Notes: a model not told the origin generated them from the sequence alone. DNA of 64,000 nucleotides from Bin5 sp009843665 (GCA_965220285.1 OZ244818.1:806001-870000), one strand, 5' to 3'. Shown: positions 17,072-29,183, numbered from the stretch's first letter. Made by a program: numbers and translations.

Positions 17072-17533
17072 TCAGAAACCGGGCAGTTCCCGGAGGGCGG
17101 TGACGGCGTCGGCTATGAAGAGGCGTTCGGCTTCAAAGGTCAGCCGTTCGCCGGCGCGGCCGAGGGGTTCCCACAGGACCTGGAACTGTTTGGCGTCCTT
17201 TGGGGGCCGGGCAATCTGACGCGGCGACAGCAGCTCCATCAGGAAGTAACGTTCCTTGCGGATGTAGTGCGCACCCTTGTAATCGAATTCAACTGTACGG
17301 CGGCCCAGGTCGGCAAGGACACGCAGATCGCCAAAACCTGTTTCTTCGCTGGTTTCGCGCAGGGCTGCTTCTTCGGCGCTCTCGCCGGGGTCGATATGCC
17401 CTTTGGGCAAGCGTACTTCGGCGCGGCTGGGGCGGTCGAGCAGGAGAAGGAATGTCTCGGCCGCGGGCAGGTGGTCGAGGATGTCTCTTTGGGCGACGAT
17501 GCCGCCGGCGGCGTTGTATCGAATCGTCTTCAC
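17072..17533 (-). CDS. Nudix hydrolase
   Basis: A 153-residue protein with a complete Nudix box from Gly45 to Gly66 (GHIDPGES...REtsEETG), which binds Mg2+ and cleaves nucleoside-diphosphate-linked substrates. Residues 40-44 (VRLPK) and the short length resemble Ap4A hydrolase or MutT-like housecleaning enzymes; the exact substrate is unknown. The start is GTG with AGGAG 7 nt upstream. It is divergent from rsmG with only 28 bp between start codons, so the two genes share a compact promoter region. Confidence 0.9.
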   Translation of the reverse strand: MKTIRYNAAGGIVAQRDILDHLPAAETFLLLLDRPSRAEVRLPKGHIDPGESAEEAALRETSEETGFGDLRVLADLGRRTVEFDYKGAHYIRKERYFLMELLSPRQIARPPKDAKQFQVLWEPLGRAGERLTFEAERLFIADAVTALRELPGF

Positions 17534-17561
17534 AGCGGGACTCCTGTGCTAGAATACGGGC

Positions 17562-18293
17562 ATGCAGACTCTGATTTCGGGGGCGGACAGTTTACGAATT
17601 CCACTATCCAGCGAACAGATTGAGCAGTTTCGCGTCTATGCGGCGCTGCTGGCGGAGTGGAATCAGAAGATGAATCTGACGGCGATAACGGACAGTGTCG
17701 AAGTGCAGAAGAAGCATTTTCTTGACTGCCTGGTCGGCCTGCCGCTGGTTGCGGAGGAGGTCGGCGATTCTTTGCCGCCGAAACGGGCTCTGGCCTGCGT
17801 AGACATCGGCACAGGTGCAGGATTTCCGGGTATCCCGCTCAAGATTGCGTGGCCAAGCCTGAAACTGACGCTGGTGGACGGCACGGCCAAGAAGATACGC
17901 TTTCTCGAGGAGGTTGTTGATGCGCTGGCGCTTGAGAATGTGACTCTGGTTCAGGGCAGGGCAGAAGAGCTGGGCCGTGATCGACGTTTTCGCGGTCAGT
18001 TCGATTTGGCGGCCGCCCGGGCCGTGGCCCGGTTGAATACGCTGGCCGAGTACGTGCTGCCTTTTGTGCGCCAAAGCGGGCTGGCGGTCATTTATAAGGG
18101 ACCGAACGCGGCGGAGGAGTTTATGGAGGCGCGCAATGCGATTGAACTTCTGGGCGGCGAAACGGTGCGGTTCTCGCCAGTGCGTGTGCCAATGCTGGAT
18201 GAAGAGCGGCGTGTGTTGTTGATCAAGAAGATGCGGAAGTCCCACAGACGGTACCCCAGGCAGCAAGGATTGCCTCGCAAAGAGCCTCTCTGA
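17562..18293 (+). CDS. rsmG: 16S rRNA (guanine-N7) methyltransferase RsmG (GidB)
   Basis: A 243-residue SAM-dependent methyltransferase. N-terminal WNQKMNLTAI (33-42) and SAM motif VDIGTGAGFPG (80-90), followed by acidic motif II (LTLVDGTAKKIRFL), are diagnostic of RsmG, which methylates G527 in the 530 loop of 16S rRNA. Length is normal. The C-terminus has a short basic extension (RKSHRRYPRQQGLPRK). It is convergent with rex, with a 70-bp gap in which I see no strong terminator. Confidence 0.94.
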   Translation: MQTLISGADSLRIPLSSEQIEQFRVYAALLAEWNQKMNLTAITDSVEVQKKHFLDCLVGLPLVAEEVGDSLPPKRALACVDIGTGAGFPGIPLKIAWPSLKLTLVDGTAKKIRFLEEVVDALALENVTLVQGRAEELGRDRRFRGQFDLAAARAVARLNTLAEYVLPFVRQSGLAVIYKGPNAAEEFMEARNAIELLGGETVRFSPVRVPMLDEERRVLLIKKMRKSHRRYPRQQGLPRKEPL

Positions 18294-18363
18294 CAGCGGG
18301 CAGACGCCAGGAAACGAGCTCGGTCTGACTCACGCGGCCGCAGGCGGGAAGGCTCTCTTCTCC

Positions 18364-19005
18364 TCAACGCAGGTAGTAGGTCATGTGCTGGAAGTGGACG
18401 ACGGGGTCGATGTATTCGACGCGTACATGCGCGGGGACGGCCAGCGTGATGGGCGCGTAGCAGAGAATGCTGTTGAGCCCTGCCTCGATGAGCTGGGCAG
18501 CGACGCGCTGGGCGGCGTGGGCAGGAACGGCCATCACGGCGATCTGCACCCTTGTCTCCCGGACCACCCGGTAGAGGTCGGCAAAATCCTCGATGCGCAG
18601 TCCATGGCCGATTGGTTGCCCGATCTTCTGCGGGTCCTCATCCATGACGGCAACAATACGAAAGCCGCTCGATTCAAACTCCTGATAGTTGGCGATAGCG
18701 GTTCCGAGAGAGCCGGCACCGACGAGAATCACCGGCCAGATCGTGTCGACGTTGAGGATCTTCTGAAGCTGCCGGCAGAGGAATTCGATGTTATATCCCG
18801 TGCCCTGCTTGCCGAATTCGCCGAAGTGGCTGAGATCCTTGCGAATCTGAGCGGAGCTGATGCCGAGATGCTCGCCAAGCTCCTGGCTGGAGGTTACTTC
18901 GCGCCCGTCATCGGCCAGGAGGCGGAGTGTGCGCAGATAGACCGGCAGTCGACCGATAACGATGTCGGGGATGGGGGCTTTACCTTGCGCTCTTTCGTCC
19001 TTCAC
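18364..19005 (-). CDS. rex: Redox-sensing transcriptional repressor Rex
   Basis: A 213-residue protein with an N-terminal winged helix (about 17-80) carrying the Rex hallmark IRKDLSHFGEFGKQGTGY (54-71), and a Rossmann NADH-sensing domain with GAGSLG (96-101). Rex represses fermentative and respiratory genes and leaves DNA when the NADH/NAD+ ratio rises. The annotated start is GTG; an AAAAGG directly abuts it, so the true start may be a few codons upstream. A promoter with an overlapping Rex-like palindrome lies at 19132-19178, pointing to autoregulation. Confidence 0.94.
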   Translation of the reverse strand: MKDERAQGKAPIPDIVIGRLPVYLRTLRLLADDGREVTSSQELGEHLGISSAQIRKDLSHFGEFGKQGTGYNIEFLCRQLQKILNVDTIWPVILVGAGSLGTAIANYQEFESSGFRIVAVMDEDPQKIGQPIGHGLRIEDFADLYRVVRETRVQIAVMAVPAHAAQRVAAQLIEAGLNSILCYAPITLAVPAHVRVEYIDPVVHFQHMTYYLR

Positions 19006-19354
19006 CTTTTGGCTATCGCTTTCCGAGATGAGGGGGTTCGAATGGGCAGTGCCTGCAGGATTCTGTCAGGGCCGACGGGCACGGATGAGCTGGTGTAGTT
19101 GGGCCGAGCGGGCCGTCTGGCCCGCTTTGGACTGGGAAATAATTCACCAAAGATAGCACAGACCGGGCTGGAGAGCAATTGAACTGCAGTTTTGAGTGGT
19201 TAGTTTTTAGTTTCTAGTTTTCAGTTTTTAGTTTTTCATGCTCGGTGTTCGGTGGGGCACGGTGATTGAGGAATTATCTGGTTTGAATAGACGGGGGATT
19301 AGGGGTTTGCCAAGCTTGCCGGCTAGGGCGGCGTGGGGTAGGAGTCAGGCATGC
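19006..19354. other. Intergenic region between rex and SDR
   Basis: Besides the rex promoter it contains a 7-bp hairpin (GCGGGCC-GTCT-GGCCCGC, 19108-19125) in the presumed rex leader. It also contains an AT-rich run of GTTTTTAGTT/GTTTTCAGTT units (19195-19236) related in style to the GTGGTTA arrays. No gene seen. Confidence 0.6.
19132..19178 (-). promoter_or_regulatory. rex promoter with candidate Rex operator
   Basis: On the minus strand TTGCTC (19173-19178), a 17-nt spacer and TATCTT (19150-19155) form a promoter. Immediately downstream, TGGTGAATTATTTCCCAG (19132-19149) matches the known Rex palindrome TTGTGAA-N4-TTCACAA at 11 of 14 defined positions. Sitting on the expected transcription start, it would block initiation when bound. 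Confidence 0.55.
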
Positions 19355-20131
19355 TCACAAGCGCAGGGTTTCGGAGTGGCCGTCGACGGCGAGGGCCTGA
19401 CCGGAGATACGGGCGCCGCTATCGGAACAAAGGAAGAGTATGGTTGCGGCGACATCGTCGGGAGCAATTAACGTACGCAGGGAGCTCTTCTGGCGGGATG
19501 CTGCGCGGATTTCCTCGACGCTGACGCCGCGGGTAGCGGCCTTGGCGGCGTAGACGCCTTCGATTCGGGGTCCTTCGACGGGGCCCGGGCAGACGGCGTT
19601 GACGCGGATACCGAAGGGGCCCAGTTCCATGGCTAGGGTCTTAGTGAAGCCGATCAGGGCCCATTTTGAGGCGGCGTAGGGGGCGCGCAGGGGGTAGCCG
19701 TGGAGGCCGGCGGTGGAGCCGATGTTGATGATGGAGCCGCCGCCGCTTGCTTTGAGCAGGGGGATGGCGAGGCGAGAGCAGTAGAAGGCTCCGTTCAGGT
19801 TCACGTCGATGGTACGCTGCCAGTCGAGCGGCGTGATGTCCTCGGTGTTGGCGGTTGGGCCGGAGATGCCGGCGTTGTTCACCAGCACATCCAGCCCGCC
19901 GAGATCGCTTGCGAGCGTATGGAAAGCGGACTCCATCTGCCCGGGGTCGGCGACGTCGGCGCGGACGCCGGACAGCCGGTCGTGTGCGCCCTCCAACTGG
20001 GACAGAGCGGCTTCATCTATATCGCAGATGCGCACGTGTGCGCCGGCCTGGAGGAAGTGGCCGGCAATGGTGCGACCGATTCCGCCGGCTGCGGCGGAAA
20101 TGAAGACGCGCTTGCCTGCGATTCCCTTCAC
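19355..20131 (-). CDS. SDR family oxidoreductase
   Basis: A classical SDR of 258 residues with NNAG at 85-88, catalytic Ser139, Tyr152 and Lys156 (YAASK), and the PGPVEGPRI substrate-loop motif typical of hydroxy-acid or sugar-alcohol dehydrogenases. The nucleotide-binding loop reads SAAAGGIG (12-19) in place of TGxxxGIG. The Gly residues are kept but the first Thr-Gly is lost, which occurs in some family members. The start is GTG with only a weak ribosome binding site. It is on the same strand as, and 67 bp downstream of, the PhyH gene, so probably co-transcribed. Confidence 0.87.
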   Translation of the reverse strand: MKGIAGKRVFISAAAGGIGRTIAGHFLQAGAHVRICDIDEAALSQLEGAHDRLSGVRADVADPGQMESAFHTLASDLGGLDVLVNNAGISGPTANTEDITPLDWQRTIDVNLNGAFYCSRLAIPLLKASGGGSIINIGSTAGLHGYPLRAPYAASKWALIGFTKTLAMELGPFGIRVNAVCPGPVEGPRIEGVYAAKAATRGVSVEEIRAASRQKSSLRTLIAPDDVAATILFLCSDSGARISGQALAVDGHSETLRL

Positions 20132-20198
20132 TTTATGGTTCTCACAGATTCAGATGCCAGATCCGGTAATGTTCCACGACTGCGGGCGCCGCCGGTTG

Positions 20199-21002
20199 CT
20201 ATCCGTAGGCGCCGTGGGGCAGGAATCCAAGAATCCTGCGCAGGCGGTCATCGGCGCCGTCGTAGACGTGCTCGGGCATGGTGTAGTTCATGAACGGGTA
20301 GTACTTGTGGCCGACGATGCGGCGGGCGTAGGTGACCTGGGTGATGTAGCGGGTGCGCTGGCTGCGGTTGGGGCCGCCGCGGTGCCAGACCTGGTTGTTG
20401 AAGAGGACCACGCTGCCGGCCGGCCCGAGGTTGTATTGGATGCGTTCTTCCCACTCGGTGCCGTCGAGCTGGCGGGAGGGGGGACTGGCGCCGAAGAGAT
20501 GGGAGCCGGGAATGGTTTCGGTGCCGCCGTGCTCGATTTCGATGACGTCGGTAAGATAGTAGTTGGCGGTGAAGAAGAGTACGGGCAGATGCACGTTGGC
20601 CGGGGGGGCTCCGTCCTTGACGATATAGTGGGGACGGTCGTCCTGATGCCAGCCATCGAGGCCTCCGCCGGGCGGGGAGATAAAGGAGTTGTTGTGGATG
20701 ACGTGGCAGTCGGTGCCGATAATGGCTTCGGCGAGCGTGACCATCGGCTCCATGTCGAAGAGGCGCAGGTTGGCGGAGCTGGTCTCGAACATGCGATGGG
20801 CGAGGTGGGCGCGCTGGCTCTTGTTGTTGAGTCCGTTGGGGTTGTCGCGCAGCGACACGTCGAGGTCGGCGCGCAGCTGGTCGGTCCATTCGGGGGGCAG
20901 CATGTTGCGCAGGAAGAGGCAGCCCTGGCGATGAAACTGGTCCACCCAGGCTTCAATTTGCTCGTCGCTTGCTTTTTTGCCTGCGAGATATTCGGTACCC
21001 AT
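20199..21002 (-). CDS. Phytanoyl-CoA dioxygenase (PhyH) family protein
   Basis: A 267-residue Fe(II)/2-oxoglutarate dioxygenase fold. The iron triad is visible as His119-Gln-Asp121 (DGWHQDD) and His207 (VWHRGG), with Arg217 as the 2-oxoglutarate-binding arginine. PhyH relatives hydroxylate lipids, small acids and secondary metabolites; the substrate here is unknown. ATG is preceded by GGGGAG. The following SDR could oxidise the alcohol product, a plausible two-step pathway (inference). Confidence 0.88.
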   Translation of the reverse strand: MGTEYLAGKKASDEQIEAWVDQFHRQGCLFLRNMLPPEWTDQLRADLDVSLRDNPNGLNNKSQRAHLAHRMFETSSANLRLFDMEPMVTLAEAIIGTDCHVIHNNSFISPPGGGLDGWHQDDRPHYIVKDGAPPANVHLPVLFFTANYYLTDVIEIEHGGTETIPGSHLFGASPPSRQLDGTEWEERIQYNLGPAGSVVLFNNQVWHRGGPNRSQRTRYITQVTYARRIVGHKYYPFMNYTMPEHVYDGADDRLRRILGFLPHGAYG

Positions 21003-21088
21003 TTTTTTCTCCCCTAGCTATTCAGTTTCCGGTTCGCGTCCAGAAATCACAACCTGCTCACTCCGGCAGGCGTGGACAGTTCAGTCGA

Positions 21089-24190
<3,102 letters not shown>

Positions 24191-24252
24191 TGCTCAGCTC
24201 GATGGTAGCGGCTTGAATGTAGTGGTTCCCGTTGGATGGGAGACGTTTTATT

Positions 24253-25398
24253 TTAGTCGCTCTTGACGACAAAGCCATTTTCTTTCACTGCGTGGTGGAA
24301 AAGGCTTTCGTCCAATTTCAGGCCGAAGCCGGGTGCGTCGGGCAAGGTGACAAGTCCTTCATCCACGGCGTAGACGGAGGTGTCCAGGCCGGGCGTGGAG
24401 AGTTCGTCCCATTCGACGAAGGCGAAGTTTTCGACGGCGGGAGCGAGGTGGCCGGAGACGAAGTTGCCCAGGTGCCGTCCGTAGTGGTGTGGGGCGGTGC
24501 GGACGTTCCAGGCGTCGAGTTTGGGGGCGGTTTGCAGCCATTTTGTCAGGCCGTAGCTGAAGATGTCGTATTGAATGACATCGACTATCCCTCTGCGGGC
24601 ATAGTCCAGGAGGTGAGGGGAGGCCGCTCCTTCGCCGTCGGCGATGAGGACGGACAGGCCCTCGCGTTCGATCCAGGCGTGCAGATCCTCGTAGAGCTCA
24701 TCGTCCTCGTGGAAGGCCTCCTCAAGCCAGAAGAGGTTGCAGCCGGCGGTTTCGCTGAGGATATGTTTGGCGATGTTAAGGGTATAGCCGTTGTTGGCGT
24801 CGATGAGGATTGTGGCATCAGGGCCGACGGCGGCACGGACAGCGCGGACGACGGCGATGTCGCGGCAGTTGCCTTCTTCAAGGGGCATGTGACGGGCGCC
24901 GCGGCCGACTTTGATCTTGAAGGCGCGGTGCCCGTGCTCGTAGCCGAAGCGGGCCTCCGAGGCGATGAGGGCGGCGCCTTCTGCGTGGGTGGGAAGGTGC
25001 AGGTCATCGATCAGGAGGGTGGTGTCGTAGCAGGGCACGCGCAGGGGCTCCGCCACTTTCGTGCCGGCGCGGTCTGCCAGGATCCGGTAGACGGGTAGGC
25101 CGGCGCGCTGGCCGAGAAGGTCCCAGAGGGGCGTCTCAAGGGCGAAGGCCTTTGGGTCGACTCCGTCTTCGGCGGTGATCAGCTCGTCCAGAGGTTTTTC
25201 GAGGAAGGACTCGGCCTGCTGGCGGGTTAGATTGCTGACGCCGAAGCCGGCAGCACCGTCGGCAGTTGTGATGCGGGCCAGCGAAACCGGGGCTTCCCAA
25301 CCGTGATCGTCTTTTTTGCGGGCGTTGTAGCCAGCCAAGCGGGGCCGCCGGCCTACGAGAGTTCCCAGTTCGATTGAGGCAATGCGCGGGCCGGACAC
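24253..25398 (-). CDS. Enolase-superfamily (mandelate racemase/muconate lactonizing) enzyme A
   Basis: The start is set at GTG 25398 (AGGAG 8 nt upstream). This gives MSGPRIASIELGTLVG, which aligns residue for residue with the N-terminus of the neighbouring paralogue; TTG two codons earlier is the alternative. ~381 residues. Active-site elements of the superfamily, numbered from the GTG start, are KIK (161-163) at the end of strand 2, Asp200 (LIDANNGY), Glu226/227 (WLEEAFHED) and His304/305 (APHHYGRH). Members abstract a proton alpha to a carboxylate, for example sugar-acid dehydratases. KDG kinase and KDPG aldolase lie a few kb away, so sugar-acid dehydration is the likely role. Confidence 0.85.
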   Translation of the reverse strand: MSGPRIASIELGTLVGRRPRLAGYNARKKDDHGWEAPVSLARITTADGAAGFGVSNLTRQQAESFLEKPLDELITAEDGVDPKAFALETPLWDLLGQRAGLPVYRILADRAGTKVAEPLRVPCYDTTLLIDDLHLPTHAEGAALIASEARFGYEHGHRAFKIKVGRGARHMPLEEGNCRDIAVVRAVRAAVGPDATILIDANNGYTLNIAKHILSETAGCNLFWLEEAFHEDDELYEDLHAWIEREGLSVLIADGEGAASPHLLDYARRGIVDVIQYDIFSYGLTKWLQTAPKLDAWNVRTAPHHYGRHLGNFVSGHLAPAVENFAFVEWDELSTPGLDTSVYAVDEGLVTLPDAPGFGLKLDESLFHHAVKENGFVVKSD

Positions 25399-25548
25399 TT
25401 GCAAATCTCCTGAGCGTTTTGATTCGCTATCGGGAATTGTAGAAAAGATTGCACGCCAGCGCCAATATTGTGATCCTCTTGCGTCAGCGAGGCTCTGGAA
25501 TCGCCTTGAAGACGGCGCCGACTTCAGCGGTCGACGGGGCCGGCTCCG

Positions 25549-26691
25549 TTACCGGCGTACGGCAAAGCCGCTGGAAGAGACAGCTTGCTGGAAGAGCTGC
25601 TCGTCCAGGGTCAGAGCGAAGCCGGGGGCGTCGGGCATGCGCACATGTCCTTCTTCCACCTGGTAGGCGGAGCCGTCGAGCCCGGGGGTGGTGCATTCGT
25701 CCCACTCGATGAAGAGGAAGCCGTCGACGGCGGCGGCGAGATGGCCGGAGACATAGTTGCCGATGTGGCGCCCGTAGTGATGGGGCGCGGTCTTTACATT
25801 CCAGCCGTCCAGGCGGGCGCCGGTCTCAAGCCAGCTGGTCATGCCGTGGCTGAAGATGTCGTACTGGATGATGTCGACGAAACCGTCGCGGGCATAGTCC
25901 ATGAGCATGGGGGAGGCGAGGCCCTCGCCGTCGGCGATGTTGGTGGACAGTCCTTCGCGCTCGATCCAGTCATGAAGGTCCTCGTAGAGTAGGCCGTCCT
26001 CGTGGAAGGCCTCTTCGAGCCAGAACACGTTACAGTCGGCGGTCTCGGCGAGGACCTGTTTGGAGATATTGAGATTGTAGCCGTTGTTGGCGTCGATGAG
26101 GATGGCGGCATCGGGGCCGACTTCGGCACGGACGGCGCGGATCACGGCTACATCGCGGCGGTTGCCTTCGAGGAGGGGCATGTGGCGGGCGCCGCGACCG
26201 ACCTTGATTTTGAAGGAGCGGTGGCCGTTCTCGTAGCCAAAGCGGGCTTCGGAGGCGATGAGGGCGGCGCCCTCTTCGTCGGTGGCGAGGTGCAGGTCGT
26301 CGATGTAGAGGGAGGTGTCGTAGCAGCGAACGAGCGGGGGCTCGGAAACGGTCTTGCCGGCCGATTCGGCCAGGAGCTGGTAGACAGGGCGGCCGGTGCG
26401 CCGGCCCAGCAGATCCCAGAGCGGGAATTCGAGCGAGGCGGCGCGCGGCGCGACGCCGTTTGCGGAGTGGATGAGGTCGTCGACACGTTCGCCCAAAAAG
26501 GCGTTGGCTTCCTGCTGGGTCAAGCGCCCGCAGGCGCCGAATCCCGTTGTTCCGTCGGACGTGGTAATCCGGGCCAGAGGGACCCGGACTTCGTTGCCGT
26601 GAACGGGCCCGCGAGAGTTGCAGCCGGCCTGGCGGGGGCGCTGGCCGACGAGCGTGCCCCATTCGATGGCGGAGATCGTAGCACTGTTCAT
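25549..26691 (-). CDS. Enolase-superfamily enzyme B, tandem paralogue of A
   Basis: ~380 residues, starting at ATG 26691 with GGAGG upstream; an earlier in-frame ATG at 26727 has poorer context. It shares long stretches with gene A: FKIKVGRGARHMPL, LIDANNGYNLNISK, WLEEAFHEDGLLYEDLHDWI, IQYDIFSHGMT and APHHYGRHIGN. All metal and catalytic positions are kept, so both copies look active. It lies 30 bp from the epimerase gene upstream on the same strand, suggesting one operon. Substrate divergence between A and B cannot be judged from sequence alone. Confidence 0.85.
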   Translation of the reverse strand: MNSATISAIEWGTLVGQRPRQAGCNSRGPVHGNEVRVPLARITTSDGTTGFGACGRLTQQEANAFLGERVDDLIHSANGVAPRAASLEFPLWDLLGRRTGRPVYQLLAESAGKTVSEPPLVRCYDTSLYIDDLHLATDEEGAALIASEARFGYENGHRSFKIKVGRGARHMPLLEGNRRDVAVIRAVRAEVGPDAAILIDANNGYNLNISKQVLAETADCNVFWLEEAFHEDGLLYEDLHDWIEREGLSTNIADGEGLASPMLMDYARDGFVDIIQYDIFSHGMTSWLETGARLDGWNVKTAPHHYGRHIGNYVSGHLAAAVDGFLFIEWDECTTPGLDGSAYQVEEGHVRMPDAPGFALTLDEQLFQQAVSSSGFAVRR

Positions 26692-26757
26692 CTGAAGTCT
26701 TCCTCCTTCTTTCAGGTTTGGGAACACCTTGACGGGGTGGAGGGCAAGGGCAATGCT

Positions 26758-27816
26758 TCAGCTTTCTCCGTAGCGAATGCCGGTGGGGACGACATCCGTT
26801 TCCTCGCCGCGACCGATGGCTTCGGCGGTCTCGACGATATTGACGAGGTCATGCCTGGGTTGGAAGCCGAGTCGGGTCTGAATTTTGGTCAGATCGAGGG
26901 TAAAGTAGTTGGCTTCAGGCAGGCGGGCGTCGGCGTAACTGAGGTCGTAGCGTTCGGCCAGCCAGGGGACGGCCTCGCCCCAGTCGATGATGGCGGCGCC
27001 CCCAAGCGTAAACTCCTCGCCGACGGCCTCCTCTCTCTCGATTCCCAAGACGAGGCCGCGGGCGATGTCGCGCACATCGCAGAAGTGCTGCTTGTGGGGG
27101 ACGCCATTGGGGTTGCGGCTGAGAAGGAGCTGGTCTTCGCCGGTCCACTTGGCTCTGAGGTCGTCGAGCATTGCCTGCGTGTCCGGATCATCGCTGTTGT
27201 CCGATTTGTAGCGCTCGTATGAGCTGCTGAAGGCGAGGCGCATGGGAATGCCGGCCTCGTTGAAGAATTCGCTGGGCTCGATCACGGTGGAGAAGCGGAA
27301 GGAGGTCGAGGGAACCTGGTACTGATAGTAGTAGGCCATGGCGAGCTCTTCGCCGATCCACTTGGTGAGAAAGTAGGGCATATGGTGGTAGCGGGCGACC
27401 ATGTCCTCGGTGACCGGCTCTTCGAAGTAGCGGCCGTAGTCCTCCAGCTTCCAGTAGACGGCCTCGGTGCAGGCGTAGACGAAGCGGTGGAGATTGGGGC
27501 ATTCGGTGCGAACGCTTTCGAGCAGATTGAGCGTGCCCATGGCGTTTATGTCGAGGTACTGGCGATTGTCGAAGGGGCCGCCGAAGGCTGCAGCGATGTG
27601 GTAGATGGCGTCAACGCCTTTGACGGCGCTGCGGACGTCCTCCAGGTTGCGCAGGTCGCCGGTCACGGTTTCGACGTTGGCGTAGGTATCCAATTTGTGG
27701 GCGCGGCTGGCGTCGCCGGGATAGACGAGTGAACGGACGTCGTGTCCTTTGTCGAGGAGACGGGTGACCAGATTGGCGCCGATGCGGCCGGTGCCGCCGG
27801 TTACCAGGATTTTCAT
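26758..27816 (-). CDS. NAD-dependent epimerase/dehydratase A (extended SDR)
   Basis: A 352-residue extended SDR with N-terminal TGGTGRIG (residues 6-13) and a catalytic Tyr-x-x-x-Lys (YFLTK). The usual Ser/Thr region reads YACTEAVYW. The family acts on nucleotide sugars, sugar lactones or uronates. ATG with AAAGG upstream. It is near-identical in length and layout to the next gene upstream (28125-29183). Together with the paired enolase-superfamily genes it forms a duplicated two-enzyme module. Confidence 0.87.
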   Translation of the reverse strand: MKILVTGGTGRIGANLVTRLLDKGHDVRSLVYPGDASRAHKLDTYANVETVTGDLRNLEDVRSAVKGVDAIYHIAAAFGGPFDNRQYLDINAMGTLNLLESVRTECPNLHRFVYACTEAVYWKLEDYGRYFEEPVTEDMVARYHHMPYFLTKWIGEELAMAYYYQYQVPSTSFRFSTVIEPSEFFNEAGIPMRLAFSSSYERYKSDNSDDPDTQAMLDDLRAKWTGEDQLLLSRNPNGVPHKQHFCDVRDIARGLVLGIEREEAVGEEFTLGGAAIIDWGEAVPWLAERYDLSYADARLPEANYFTLDLTKIQTRLGFQPRHDLVNIVETAEAIGRGEETDVVPTGIRYGES

Positions 27817-28124
27817 TGCGGGACCTTTCGGATTCTCAGGTTCAGGTTTCCGTGTTTCTCAGGAACTGGTGAAAGTAAAGAGCACCGGCTGCATTCCGGG
27901 TGTGTTTTTGTGAACAGGACAGGACGGGCAACCAATTGCTAATTATCCGGCACCTGAATCTTCCTGCCAAACGACGGGGCCGGCTTGGTGGCTGGGTTTG
28001 TTGTCTGAATCAGGATTTGCAGGATTCTCTAGGATTTTCGGGATGGCAGAGGATGGAGGGATGTCTTCGGGGCGATACTTGAGCGGGGACAGATTGATCG
28101 TTTGTTGGGCCGGAGAACGCGGCA
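27817..28124. other. Gap between the two epimerase genes with AGGATT periodic repeat
   Basis: No gene. Positions 28009-28043 contain AGGATTTGC, AGGATTCTCT, AGGATTTTC and GGGATG in series, a 10-12 bp periodic run of the kind seen as dispersed intergenic repeats. The rest is unremarkable. Confidence 0.6.
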
Positions 28125-29183
28125 TCAACTTTTGCCGTAGCGGATGCCGGTGGGGACGACGTCGGTTTCTTCGCCACGGCGGATGGCTTGGGCGGTGGCG
28201 ATGACGCTGTCAAGGTCGTGCTGCGGTTCGAAGCCGAGCCGGGTCCGGATCTTGGTCAGATCGAGCGTGTAATGGACCGGGGTCGGCAGGCGGGCGTCGG
28301 CGTAGCTGACACCAAAGCGTTCGGCCAGTCGGGGGACAGCTTCACCCCAGTCGATGATGACGTTGCCGGCCAGGTTGAACTCTTCGCCGACGGCTTCCTC
28401 CTTTTCAATGGCCAAGATGAGGCCGCGGGCGATGTCGCGCACGTCGCTGAAGTGCTCTTTGTAGGGGACACCGTTGGGGTTGCGACTGAGGAGGAGCTGG
28501 TCCCGGCCGGTCCACTGGGAGATGAGGCTGTCGAGCATGGCCCGGGTGTCCGGGTCGTTGCTTTTCGTGGACTTGTACTGCTCGTAGGCTGAGCTGAAGG
28601 CGAGGACTTTGGGCAGGCCGGCGTCGTTGAGGAACTCACTGGGTTCGAAGATGGTGGAGAAGCGGAAGGAGGTCGCGGGCAGGCCGAACTGGTGGTGGTA
28701 GGCCATGGTCAGCTCTTCGCCGATCCACTTGGTTAGAAAGTAGGGCATCTGGTGGTAGCGGGCGGTCATATCCTCCCGTATGGGTTCTTCGAAGTAGCGG
28801 CCATTGTCTTCGAGGCGCAGGTAGACGGCGACGGTGCTGGCATAGACGAAACGGTGGAGATTGGGGCAGTGGGCGCGCAGGCTTTCGAGCAGGTTGAGCG
28901 TGCCCATGGCATTGATGTCCAGGTACTGGCGGTTGTCGAAAGGGGCCATGAAGGCAGCGGCCAGGTGGTAGACGGCGTCGACGCCGTGAACGGCCCGGCT
29001 GACGTCGTCGGGGTTGCGCAGGTCTCCGGTGACGGTTTCGACGTAGGTGAAGGCATCCAGCTTGTGGGCGCGGCTGGCGTCGCCGGGGTAGAGGAGGGCG
29101 CGGACTTCGTGACCTGCGGCAAGGAGAAGGGGGACCAGATTGGCGCCGACCCGGCCTGTGCCGCCGGTTACGAGGATCTTCAC
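28125..29183 (-). CDS. NAD-dependent epimerase/dehydratase B, paralogue of A
   Basis: 352 residues, the same length as epimerase A. Shared landmarks are TGGTGRVG, YPGDASRAHKLDAFTYVETV, DVSRAVHGVDAVYHLAAA, YFLTKWIGEEL and the C-terminal EETDVVPTGIRYGKS. The Ser/Thr region is YASTVAVYL, closer to the canonical catalytic Ser than in A. The start is GTG with AAAGG upstream. The pair must derive from a tandem duplication; a 308-bp non-coding spacer now separates them. Confidence 0.87.
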   Translation of the reverse strand: MKILVTGGTGRVGANLVPLLLAAGHEVRALLYPGDASRAHKLDAFTYVETVTGDLRNPDDVSRAVHGVDAVYHLAAAFMAPFDNRQYLDINAMGTLNLLESLRAHCPNLHRFVYASTVAVYLRLEDNGRYFEEPIREDMTARYHQMPYFLTKWIGEELTMAYHHQFGLPATSFRFSTIFEPSEFLNDAGLPKVLAFSSAYEQYKSTKSNDPDTRAMLDSLISQWTGRDQLLLSRNPNGVPYKEHFSDVRDIARGLILAIEKEEAVGEEFNLAGNVIIDWGEAVPRLAERFGVSYADARLPTPVHYTLDLTKIRTRLGFEPQHDLDSVIATAQAIRRGEETDVVPTGIRYGKS

